Source: Synechococcus sp. CS-1332 (GTDB taxonomy: Bacteria; Cyanobacteriota; Cyanobacteriia; PCC-6307; Cyanobiaceae). Taken from it: a stretch of 64,000 nt of DNA. Shown here one piece after another: positions 8,988-16,677 of the stretch. The stretch is taken from positions 26,148-90,147 of the forward strand of contig NZ_JAHLYP010000020.1 in assembly GCF_025127995.1 (NCBI RefSeq), given 5' to 3'. Numbering within the stretch: position 1 is the stretch's first letter; the number at the start of each line of letters is the position of its first letter. The translations under genes and the position numbers were made by a program. The notes below the pieces were generated by a model, which was not told the origin of the DNA, did not search any database, and saw nothing but the letters and a program-made list of their open reading frames with translations.

Positions 8988-9389
8988 TCAGGCGATCGCC
9001 TTGCCGCCCACCTTGATCGACTGGACCATCACGCGGGTGAGCTCCTGGCGGTGGCCGTTCTTGCGACGGGTCTTCTTCTTAGGGCGCATCTTGTAAACGA
9101 TGATCTTCTGGCCGCGGCGATGGGCCATCACTTTGAGCTCCACCGTGGCACCTTCCACGTAGGGCTGGCCAAGGGTGGTGCCGGAAGCGTCCTTCACCAG
9201 CAGCACGTTCTCCAGGGTGACGGTGCTGTCGACATCGGCACTGAGCCGATCGAGATCGACATAGCGGTCGGTCTGGAGCCAGAACTGCTGACCGGAAGCC
9301 TCGACGATGGCGTAGGCGCCGGTGGTATCACTCATCTCGACGCCAGTCGCTGCTGCGCTGGGGAGATCGTGCTGGGGGGCTTGGGTCAT
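8988..9389 (-). CDS. rplU: 50S ribosomal protein L21
   Basis: 133 residues from ATG 9389. A second in-frame ATG at 9335 ([15 protein letters not shown]) may be the real start, giving 115 residues. The L21 core [50 protein letters not shown] is unmistakable. It binds 23S rRNA. The rplU-rpmA pair lies divergent from kaiA, an arrangement known in picocyanobacteria. Confidence 0.97.
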   Translation of the reverse strand: MTQAPQHDLPSAAATGVEMSDTTGAYAIVEASGQQFWLQTDRYVDLDRLSADVDSTVTLENVLLVKDASGTTLGQPYVEGATVELKVMAHRRGQKIIVYKMRPKKKTRRKNGHRQELTRVMVQSIKVGGKAIA

Positions 9390-9536
9390 CTGAAGGGGGC
9401 GTGGCCAGGCTGGCAGCAGGAAGCCGCCATTGAGCCTGGCGCACGGAATCGAAAGACAGAACTAAGATCTTCCCGTCCGGGCCTACCTTCCGTCAAGAAT
9501 CAGCCCGATCAGGGGATCTCCCCGCCGCAGCGGTCG
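9390..9536. promoter_or_regulatory. Divergent rplU/kaiA promoter region
   Basis: 147 bases separate the two start codons and must hold promoters for both directions. A TAAGAT box at about 9463-9468 could be a -10 element for kaiA, but no convincing -35 was identified. No clear operator dyad was seen. Confidence 0.4.
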
Positions 9537-10385
9537 ATGCCCCAACCGGTTCTCAACATCCTTTCCCTCATCAAGACACCTGCCCTGGCCAAGGCCTGCG
9601 GCCAGTGGCTCAAGGGCGGACGCTACCAACTGTTTCAGGTGGACCCTTCCACCGAGCCTCCCGAGCCGTTGGTGCAGCGCTGTGGTGACGTCGACGGACT
9701 CCTGCTTGAGGAGGGTGCCCTGGAGGGGAGCTTCTTCGCGACGCTTCACGAGAGGGGGCTTGAACTGCCGGCGGTGCTGATCGGGCCTGTGAGCGGCGAG
9801 GTGCTGTTCCATGGGGCCGAAGTTCGCCTGCCCCCTGACCAACTGGAACAGCTGAGCTACAGCCTCGATGCCGCCGTCTCCCGGTTCCTGCGCACCCACA
9901 CCCCACCAGCCAGCTCCGAGGCCCAGGCGGCCACCCCCGAAGGCTGGAAACTGTCGAACCGGCTCAACGGTCGCCTCGGGTATCTGAGCATTTATTACAA
10001 GCGGGATCCCTCCCGCTTTCTGCGCAACCTGGAAGCCGAGGAGCGCAGCGAACTGCTTGACTCCTTGAAGCGCAGCTACCGCGATCTGCTGATCAGCTAC
10101 TTCAAAAATCCGGCCACGGCCAACCAGGCGATTGAAAGCTTCGTGAACACAGCCTTTTTCGCCGATCTGCCGATCACCAAAATGGTCGAGATCCACGTGA
10201 ATCTGATCGAAGAATTCTGGAAACAGCTCATGCTGAAAGGTCAGAAGAACGACTTCCTGCAGGACTACCGTCTTGCCCTTCTCGACGTCATGGCCCACCT
10301 TTGTGAAATGTATCGGCGCTCCATTCCTGCGGATGTGCCGATCGTGCCTGCCCCCATACCCGAAGCGTCCAGCCCCTCCGCCTAG
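9537..10385 (+). CDS. kaiA: Circadian clock protein KaiA
   Basis: 282 residues from ATG 9537, full length for KaiA. The N-terminal pseudo-receiver domain covers roughly residues 1-130 and the C-terminal dimerisation and KaiC-binding four-helix domain roughly 165-275. Recognisable segments are [50 protein letters not shown] and [16 protein letters not shown]. KaiA binds the KaiC C-terminal tail and stimulates autophosphorylation. A full KaiA separates this organism from Prochlorococcus, which lacks it. kaiB follows after 8 bases. Confidence 0.97.
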   Translation: MPQPVLNILSLIKTPALAKACGQWLKGGRYQLFQVDPSTEPPEPLVQRCGDVDGLLLEEGALEGSFFATLHERGLELPAVLIGPVSGEVLFHGAEVRLPPDQLEQLSYSLDAAVSRFLRTHTPPASSEAQAATPEGWKLSNRLNGRLGYLSIYYKRDPSRFLRNLEAEERSELLDSLKRSYRDLLISYFKNPATANQAIESFVNTAFFADLPITKMVEIHVNLIEEFWKQLMLKGQKNDFLQDYRLALLDVMAHLCEMYRRSIPADVPIVPAPIPEASSPSA

Positions 10386-10393
10386 CCACTTCC

Positions 10394-10756
10394 ATGACTT
10401 TTCGTAAGACTTACATCCTCAAGCTCTACGTGGCCGGCAACACGCCCAATTCCATGCGGGCTCTGAAGACACTCCGCGACATCCTCGAGTCTGAGTTCCG
10501 CGGGGTCTACGCCCTGAAGGTGATCGACGTCCTGAAGAATCCGCAACTGGCCGAAGAGGACAAGATTCTGGCCACGCCCACCCTGGCAAAGATTCTTCCC
10601 CCACCGGTGCGACGAATCATCGGCGATCTTTCCGATCGGGATCGGGTGCTGATCGGCCTTGATCTCCTTTACGAAGAACTCTCGGAGGAGGACTTCAATC
10701 TGGACATCGACGATCTGGAGGCTGGCGGTGAAGTCTCCCCCCACGAATCCTCCTGA
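10394..10756 (+). CDS. kaiB: Circadian clock protein KaiB
   Basis: 120 residues; the thioredoxin-like core begins [27 protein letters not shown], with [35 protein letters not shown]. KaiB switches fold, binds the KaiC CI ring and sequesters KaiA during the night phase. The acidic tail after residue 95 ([18 protein letters not shown]) is usual in picocyanobacteria. Close spacing to kaiA (8 bases) and kaiC (51 bases) suggests one operon. Confidence 0.97.
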   Translation: MTFRKTYILKLYVAGNTPNSMRALKTLRDILESEFRGVYALKVIDVLKNPQLAEEDKILATPTLAKILPPPVRRIIGDLSDRDRVLIGLDLLYEELSEEDFNLDIDDLEAGGEVSPHESS

Positions 10757-10807
10757 GGCCGTCCTGGCCAGGCCATCCCCGCAACAACACCAGCCCCATC
10801 CCCCTCC

Positions 10808-12361
10808 ATGCCTTCGATGCCGGATCCCAACGTCCACGACACGACAGCCAATCGGATGCAGATGCAGAAGCTACCCACGGGGATCGAAGGCTTCGATGAC
10901 ATCTGCCACGGTGGTCTACCGATCGGCCGATCGACCTTGATCAGCGGCACCTCAGGAACCGGGAAAACGGTCTTTTCGTTGAATTTTCTCTGCAATGGCA
11001 TTCGCCAGTTCAACGAACATGGCATTTTCGTCACCTTCGAAGAATCTCCCCTCGACATCATTCGCAATGCCTCCAGCTTCGGCTGGAACATGCAGGAAAT
11101 GGTGGAGCAGAACAAGCTGTTTGTCCTGGACGCCTCCCCGGACCCCGATGGCCAGGAGGTGTCCGGAAGTTTCGACCTCTCCGGCCTGATTGAGCGCATC
11201 CACTACGCGATCCGGAAATACAAAGCCAAGCGCGTGGCGATCGATTCCATCACCGCCGTCTTTCAGCAATACGACGCCATCTCCGTCGTACGCAGAGAGA
11301 TCTTCCGGCTGATTGCCCGGCTGAAGGAGATCGGGGTGACCACGGTGATGACCACCGAACGCGTCGATGAATACGGAGCCATCGCCCGTTACGGCGTCGA
11401 AGAGTTCGTCTCCGACAACGTGGTGATCCTGCGCAACGTGCTGGAGGGGGAGCGGCGCCGCCGCACGGTGGAAGTACTCAAGCTCCGAGGCACCACCCAC
11501 ATGAAGGGGGAGTTCCCCTTCACCATGGGCAGCCACGGCATCAGTGTGTTTCCGCTGGGGGCGATGCGCCTCACCCAGCGTTCCTCCAACGTGCGTCTGA
11601 GCTCCGGGGTCCCCCGGCTGGACGAGATGTGCGGGGGGGGATTCTTCAAGGATTCGATCATCCTGGCGACCGGCGCCACCGGCACCGGCAAGACCCTGCT
11701 GGTCAGCAAGTTCGTGGAGGATGCCTGCCGCAGCAAGGAGCGGGCCATCCTGTTCGCCTATGAGGAATCCCGCGCCCAGCTGCTACGCAACGCCACCAGC
11801 TGGGGCATGGATTTTGAGCAGATGGAGCAGGACGGTCTGCTCAAGATCATCTGCGCCTATCCAGAGTCCACCGGCCTGGAGGATCACCTGCAGATCATCA
11901 AGACGGAGATCAGCCAGTTCAAGCCGTCCCGCATGGCCATCGATTCCCTCTCCGCCCTTGCCAGGGGCGTGAGCCACAATGCCTTCCGGCAGTTCGTGAT
12001 CGGGGTGACGGGCTATGCCAAGCAGGAGGAGATCGCGGGCTTCTTCACCAACACCTCTGAGGAGTTCATGGGCAGCCACTCAATCACTGATTCCCACATC
12101 TCCACCATCACCGACACCATTCTGCTGCTGCAGTATGTGGAGATACGCGGCGAAATGGCCCGGGCCCTGAACGTGTTCAAGATGCGTGGTTCCTGGCACG
12201 ACAAAGGCATCCGGGAGTTCGTGATCACGGGCAACGGACCGGAGATCAAGGATTCCTTCGCCAATTTCGAGCGCATCATCAGCGGTGTTCCCCATCGCAT
12301 CACCACCGATGAGCGGGCCGACCTCGGTCGCATCATGCGCAGCGTGGAAGGGGAAATCTGA
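10808..12361 (+). CDS. kaiC: Circadian clock ATPase/kinase KaiC
   Basis: 517 residues with duplicated RecA-like domains. The CI Walker A is GTSGTGKT (residues 47-54) with the catalytic Glu pair in TFEESP. The CII Walker A is GATGTGKT, and YEESRAQ carries the second Glu pair. The phosphorylation cluster SITDSHISTITD is intact: Ser432 and Thr433 match S431/T432 of the Synechococcus elongatus protein, and Thr427 matches T426. The C-terminal KaiA-binding tail is present but ends at VEGEI, slightly shorter than in S. elongatus. All catalytic features of a working oscillator are present. Confidence 0.98.
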   Translation: MPSMPDPNVHDTTANRMQMQKLPTGIEGFDDICHGGLPIGRSTLISGTSGTGKTVFSLNFLCNGIRQFNEHGIFVTFEESPLDIIRNASSFGWNMQEMVEQNKLFVLDASPDPDGQEVSGSFDLSGLIERIHYAIRKYKAKRVAIDSITAVFQQYDAISVVRREIFRLIARLKEIGVTTVMTTERVDEYGAIARYGVEEFVSDNVVILRNVLEGERRRRTVEVLKLRGTTHMKGEFPFTMGSHGISVFPLGAMRLTQRSSNVRLSSGVPRLDEMCGGGFFKDSIILATGATGTGKTLLVSKFVEDACRSKERAILFAYEESRAQLLRNATSWGMDFEQMEQDGLLKIICAYPESTGLEDHLQIIKTEISQFKPSRMAIDSLSALARGVSHNAFRQFVIGVTGYAKQEEIAGFFTNTSEEFMGSHSITDSHISTITDTILLLQYVEIRGEMARALNVFKMRGSWHDKGIREFVITGNGPEIKDSFANFERIISGVPHRITTDERADLGRIMRSVEGEI

Positions 12362-12424
12362 AAAGGGAGAGCGGAACAACAAGCCTTGGGTCCTGCGGTG
12401 ATAGCGCTCAAGGCGTGGCGCCGA

Positions 12425-13178
12425 TCATCCGCTGCTGAGCACCCGCTGGTTGTACCGATGGAACCTGGCCATGAGCAGGGGACGCAAGAGGCGCCGAAAG
12501 TGGCGTGTGGTCAGTTCGCGGCGACGGTTCAGGACCGGCTGGGTGGTGCTGCCTTCGATGATGGAGGCTGGAGCACCGATCGCCGCCAGAAATCGGGGCA
12601 GCACCCCGTCACCGCTCACAGCCTGGTCGATGTCGTAAAGATGCAGCGGGGAAACAGAAAGGCGTCGCCACTCCCAGGCGAAGGCGTTGTAATCGCTGAA
12701 CTTTGAAAGATATCTGCCGCGGAGCAGAAACCCAAAAACGAAGCCTGGATAACCAAAGCGAAATCGATGCCCAGAACGCTTCAGCTCGCAGTACAGCGAC
12801 TCCAAATAGTCGTCAACACGACGCAGGAACATCAGCCAGCACAGTGTGTCCATCTTCTCGAAGAGTTGATTCCAGCCGTTTCAAGCTTTCCGGACGGCCG
12901 GCCAACAAGCTGAAATCCTCACTGCTGATCACCGCCTGGGGAAGTCGACAGCCGCGCAACTCAATCACCAGCGCCTCCAATCCACCATTGTTCTGATTCC
13001 ATCGCTTGTCTCCCATGAGCTGGAAAGCCAGGTTGTGATGGTCAGAATCTGCTGACTAGGTGCCCTTAGCAGGAACGTAGATTCCTGCCGATCCAAGTTC
13101 GGCTGCCCGCTGCCTGAGAAAAGCCCGGATAGATGTCGTGCCAGTCTTGTTGTCTCCAATATGCATGAATAGATGCAT
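12425..13178 (-). pseudogene. Decayed sulfotransferase-like gene, second copy of the adjacent intact gene
   Basis: The frame starts at ATG 13178 with MHLFMHIGDNKTGTTSIRAFL, a PAPS-loop-like motif. It hits an in-frame TAG at 13056-13058 and continues in the same frame (HHNLAFQLMGDKRWNQNN, AVISSEDFSLLAGRPE). It is then frameshifted near 12850 into a frame reading CWLMFLRRVDDYLESLY and ending RRLLRPLLMARFHRYN. The whole aligns residue for residue with the intact gene at 13292-14080, so it is a tandem duplicate inactivated by one nonsense mutation and one indel. Confidence 0.85.
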
Positions 13179-13291
13179 TGGACTACTGCTATCGATAAAT
13201 AGTGTGAACCATACCGGAAAAACCAATCGCCAGCTGGCCGCCCCCGCGCTCTGGAAAAAAGCCAGCGAAGCTGGGTCCGGCTCCAGGCGCT

Positions 13292-14080
13292 TCAGCCGTT
13301 GAGCATTTGCAGGTTGGAGCGATGAAAGCGGGCCATCAGCAGAGGGCGAAGGAGCCGTCGGTAGCGACACAACACCTTCTCCCGGCGGGGATTCCGACGA
13401 GGAGCTTCGCCAGAAGCGTCAATCAGGGAGCTGGGGGCACCGATGGCCCTGAGGAAACTGGGCAGAACACCAGAACCTGAGGCTGCCCGGTCGTAATCAA
13501 GCAGGTGGAGGGGGGAAGAAGACAAGCTTCGCCAGCGGCACGCGAAGTCGGCGAAGTCAAAGTAGTGGACGGTGCGACAAAACTTCCTATTCTGGGTGTA
13601 CTTTCCATTGAGAAGAATTTTGAGAACGAATCCGGCGTATCCAAGGGATGGGCGAATACCGCAACCCATCAGGAGGCCGTAGAGAGATTCGGAGTAGTCA
13701 TCCACCCGGCGACAAAACATCAACCAGCTGATCGAATGCCTCTCTTCGTATAGGGTGTGCTCAAGAAGGTGGAGACCCTCAGGATTCTCCACGAGATAGG
13801 AAAGTTCTTCGCTGCTTATAATGGCTGCGTGAGTATTGCTATCGCGCAGCTCTGCAACCATCTCATTCAACCCTCCACGCGCCTGATCGTAGCGACTGTC
13901 GCCCATAAGCTCGAAGGCCAGATTATGATGAACAGCAGTTTTGCCACTCGCCTCATTCACCGTGCCTGAAACCGGAACGTAGATTCCCGCGGCAACCATT
14001 TCGGCAGAATGCTCATAGAGAAAGGCCTGAAGGGATGTCGTCCCGGTCTTGTGGGTTCCGATATGAATGAAGAGATGCAT
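13292..14080 (-). CDS. Sulfotransferase-like protein (PAPS-loop motif)
   Basis: 262 residues starting MHLFIHIGTHKTGTTSLQAFL; GTHKTGTTS matches the 5'-phosphosulfate loop of P-loop sulfotransferases. Later segments are HHNLAFELMGDSRYD, AAIISSEELSYL, and WLMFCRRVDDYSESLY, the last resembling the 3'-phosphate-binding R-x7-S region. Such enzymes often sulfate surface polysaccharides. A frameshifted copy lies immediately downstream and a glycosyltransferase upstream, consistent with a surface-glycan island. Substrate unknown. Confidence 0.75.
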   Translation of the reverse strand: MHLFIHIGTHKTGTTSLQAFLYEHSAEMVAAGIYVPVSGTVNEASGKTAVHHNLAFELMGDSRYDQARGGLNEMVAELRDSNTHAAIISSEELSYLVENPEGLHLLEHTLYEERHSISWLMFCRRVDDYSESLYGLLMGCGIRPSLGYAGFVLKILLNGKYTQNRKFCRTVHYFDFADFACRWRSLSSSPLHLLDYDRAASGSGVLPSFLRAIGAPSSLIDASGEAPRRNPRREKVLCRYRRLLRPLLMARFHRSNLQMLNG

Positions 14081-14438
14081 CGCAAAGGAGGAAGCCGGAA
14101 GATGCCATCAATTGTAGGAGAGGCGGGGAGTGCCTCTGTCAGCAACCCATCCAGTGCAAGGTATCGAACCCTCCCACATTATCAAGGCTGTGAGCCAAGG
14201 ACAAAGATCTCAATGATATGGGAAAATTAGGACCCTTGGTGAGATCGAGACGCTGCTTCAGATAAGCCGGCATACTGATTATCGCAAGATTTTGCAACAT
14301 GCTCTCAATGGTCCAGCTAGACATGCATCGCCGGAGCAGAGGGTCCGAACATGATGACCTGATCCATTATTCAATGGAAGCCATCTCCGAACAGACCTCC
14401 ATACCCGAGAGTTCACGATGATCAGCCTTTCTCCATCA
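14081..14438. other. Intergenic stretch without a supported gene
   Basis: 358 bases between the sulfotransferase-like gene and the glycosyltransferase. A 61-codon minus-strand frame (14139-14324) has no recognisable motif and looks like non-coding or decayed sequence. Composition is AT-richer than the flanking housekeeping DNA. No repeats or terminators were identified. Confidence 0.5.
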
Positions 14439-15275
14439 TCAAAGAGTCAAGATTGACTTTCGCCTCATCGTTTCATCCTTAATTTCGCTATAATCGGTAG
14501 ACATGAGATCATCCAAGTCAAATTTCCTATAAAACTTATTATTCTGCAACTTGTTGAGACAATTTTCAATTGATACAATTCTGTAGTGATAGCAAAGCAA
14601 ATACCCGTTGCGGATGTCGTCCTCTCGCAGGCAATTGTAGTAGGCAGAAATGCGATCGATATTTTTATTCACGCCATCCACAACCTTTATCCCTCCTCTC
14701 AGTACGGCAATTCGACTAGGAACTGGATGATGGTAATACATACGTCGAAAAAACTTTGGCCTGAAAATGCACTTCACTTCTATTTCTTCGTAGCGGCATC
14801 TGAACTTTCTCTGGCTTGAACGACTATTGACGTGGGTGACATCATGATTCCAACGATAAATATTATCCTGCAGCAAAGACTCAGGATTCTTCTTCCGAGA
14901 ATTTGAAGACATCATTACCCATGGTACTTTGATGCACGCGACATCTTTGAAAGTTGTCTCCAGCTCATCCTTGATTGTTAAATGACTATTTCTCTTGGTA
15001 GTGATATACTCGTCGACGTCAACATAAATGACCCAATCGTAGCATCTCCTGATACGTTTATACAGCCTGTCCACCTCCTCGTCAATATTCTTCTCAGGGT
15101 CATCCAACAGCCTGTACTCAATTTTGGCATGATGGAATAGTGACTGGCGATATTCTTCGGTGGAATTATCATCCAATACGTAAATTTGATCGACACCTTG
15201 ACTGAGATAATACCTGCAGAATTCATGAAGGAAGGGCTCTTCCTTGTTGCGCGTTACAAGGGCAATATTGGACAT
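14439..15275 (-). CDS. Glycosyltransferase (GT-A fold, Glyco_tranf_2_4 / GT92-like)
   Basis: 278 residues. The N-terminal ALVTRNKEEPFLHEFCRYYL and DQIYVLDDNSTEE are typical of this GT2-related group. WVIYVDVDEYI carries the metal-binding DxD-type motif. The C-terminal half has paired aromatic and basic residues (FRPKFFRRMYYHHPVP) and LLCYHYRI. The donor and acceptor are unknown; family members act in surface-glycan assembly. Codon use and composition are visibly AT-rich (many Asn, Lys, Ile, Tyr codons) compared with neighbours on either side, a sign of recent horizontal acquisition. Confidence 0.75.
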   Translation of the reverse strand: MSNIALVTRNKEEPFLHEFCRYYLSQGVDQIYVLDDNSTEEYRQSLFHHAKIEYRLLDDPEKNIDEEVDRLYKRIRRCYDWVIYVDVDEYITTKRNSHLTIKDELETTFKDVACIKVPWVMMSSNSRKKNPESLLQDNIYRWNHDVTHVNSRSSQRKFRCRYEEIEVKCIFRPKFFRRMYYHHPVPSRIAVLRGGIKVVDGVNKNIDRISAYYNCLREDDIRNGYLLCYHYRIVSIENCLNKLQNNKFYRKFDLDDLMSTDYSEIKDETMRRKSILTL

Positions 15276-15320
15276 TGAGTCACGGTAATATTTTCATTAT
15301 ACCCTACCTGGCATTTACAC

Positions 15321-15340
15321 AAGGGCACCTCAAAAATTCC
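15321..15340 (+). repeat. Left terminal inverted repeat of the IS5-like element
   Basis: Reads AAGGGCACCTCAAAAATT and matches the reverse complement of the right end (AAGGGGTACCTCAAAATATT) with one gap and few mismatches. Confidence 0.7.
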
Positions 15341-15401
15341 GTAACACTCACTGACGGCATGTGTATTACGCAATAGACTCCTTGCAGTTCAACATAGCTG
15401 A

Positions 15402-16430
15402 ATGGGACAGCGTGGATTCTGGGATGAGGACAAGCGCATCCACAGGCTTCAGCAGAAGAAGCCCACGTTAGCGACTCTATCCGAGACCATTCCCTGGGGT
15501 GTCTTCAGGCCACTGCTCAAGCAGGGTTACATCCATAAACGTAAGAGCAATGCTGGTGGAAGCGAATTGATCCCCTCATCCTCTTCAAGATGCTGGTGCT
15601 GCAGCAGCTGTTCAACCTCAGCGATGAGGAGCTGGAATTTCAGGTCAACGACAGACGCTCATTTGAGGAGTTTTTCGGACTGGGAGTGATGAACATCATT
15701 CCCGATGCCACTACCATTGCTTTCTTCCGCGAGCGGCTCCACAAGTCGGGTGTCATCGATGAGCTTTTTGAACGGTTTGAGACCTGCGATCCCAGGGGCT
15801 GGAGGCCCGTGGTGGGCAGATCATCAATGCCACGCTGGTCCCTGTTCCCAAACAGTGAAACTCACGGTCTGAAAACGAAACCATCAAGTGTGGTCAGCTG
15901 CCAGAAGGATGGGCCGACAAGCCAGAACGCCTGCGGCAGAAGGACCTTGATGCTTGCTGGGTCAAAGAGAATGGCATCAGCCACTACGGATACAAGAGCA
16001 GCATCTGAATTGACGCCGAACATGCCTTCATCCGAAGATACGCCATACCCCAGCCAACATTCACGACCGCCAGATGATCCCGCAGGTGCTGGATCCTGAG
16101 AACAGGGATGACTTCGCCTGGGCTGATTCCGGCCACGCAGGCGCGCGGTATGAGTATCTACTGGAAGTGGCTGGTTTTGAGAGCCGAAGTCATGAGAAGG
16201 GTTCACGCTGCCATCCCTTGAGCGAGGAGGCCAAGGAGCGAAACAAGGCCCGATCTGGTGTGTGGTCAAGGGTTGAGCACGTCTTTGGGGCAATCACAAC
16301 CGGCATGCGCGGCAAGTTGACAAGGCGGAAGGGATTGGCCATAACAAAAGCTTGGTGGTGACTGCGTAATTTGGCTTACAATTTCCTGCGCTTCCTGTGC
16401 TGCTCCTCAAGGACAGTGCTGGCTGCCTGA
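15402..16430 (+). pseudogene. IS5-family transposase, multiply disrupted
   Basis: Pieces in three frames join into one IS5 transposase: MGQRGFWDEDKRIHRL, then MLVLQQLFNLSDEELEFQVN, then GGQIINATLVPVPK, LPEGWADKPERLRQKDLDA, DDFAWADSGHAG and VEHVFGAITTGMRGKLTR, ending NLAYNFLRFL. Frameshifts lie near 15563, 15795 and 16050. In-frame stops occur at 15856-15858, 16006-16008 and 16359-16361. The first catalytic Asp of the DDE triad appears replaced by Asn (QIINATL), while the second Asp and the Glu are recognisable. The gene cannot encode active transposase. Confidence 0.88.
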
Positions 16431-16543
16431 TCATTCGGTAGCGATACAACCGTCCCGCATTGAAGTCATGGATTTCAGTCATCAGGCGGATCTGCACGTG
16501 CCGAGATTGAGCTTGTGGCCTCTAAAGCAGCCTGGGAGATTTC

Positions 16544-16565
16544 AATATTTTGAGGTACCCCTTTC
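16544..16565 (-). repeat. Right terminal inverted repeat of the IS5-like element
   Basis: Plus strand AATATTTTGAGGTACCCCTT is the imperfect reverse complement of the left end at 15321-15340. Confidence 0.7.
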
Positions 16566-16677
16566 TTATACATCCCATGCACCTGATTGCCAACCTTGCC
16601 GCAGAACTTCTTTCACTTACCCGGATCTTCAAGTAAGCCGGCAGCATGGGTGATCATGCAAAGGGGAAGGTGAGCGA

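Larger units (their letters stand above)
15321..16565 (+). mobile_element. Degenerate IS5-family insertion sequence
   Basis: About 1.24 kb bounded by imperfect terminal inverted repeats and containing a transposase remnant with several frameshifts and stops. Length and gene placement fit IS5-family elements of about 1.2 kb. No convincing target-site duplication could be seen at the ends. The element separates the sulfotransferase/glycosyltransferase genes from nblS and is one boundary of the island downstream of kaiC. Confidence 0.8.

Noticed and set aside
12383..12414. GCCTTG/CAAGGC inverted repeat after kaiC as a terminator
   Set aside because: The loop is about 20 bases and no T-run follows, so it is not convincing as an intrinsic terminator.
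12425..13178. Programmed frameshifting or stop-codon readthrough in the second sulfotransferase copy
   Set aside because: Two independent lesions and an intact paralogue next door make decay far more likely; no slippery site was seen.
14139..14324. A 61-codon minus-strand frame and its short similarity (AAGCCGGCA context) to sequence at about 16630
   Set aside because: The shared stretch is about a dozen bases and can arise by chance; no protein motif supports a gene.
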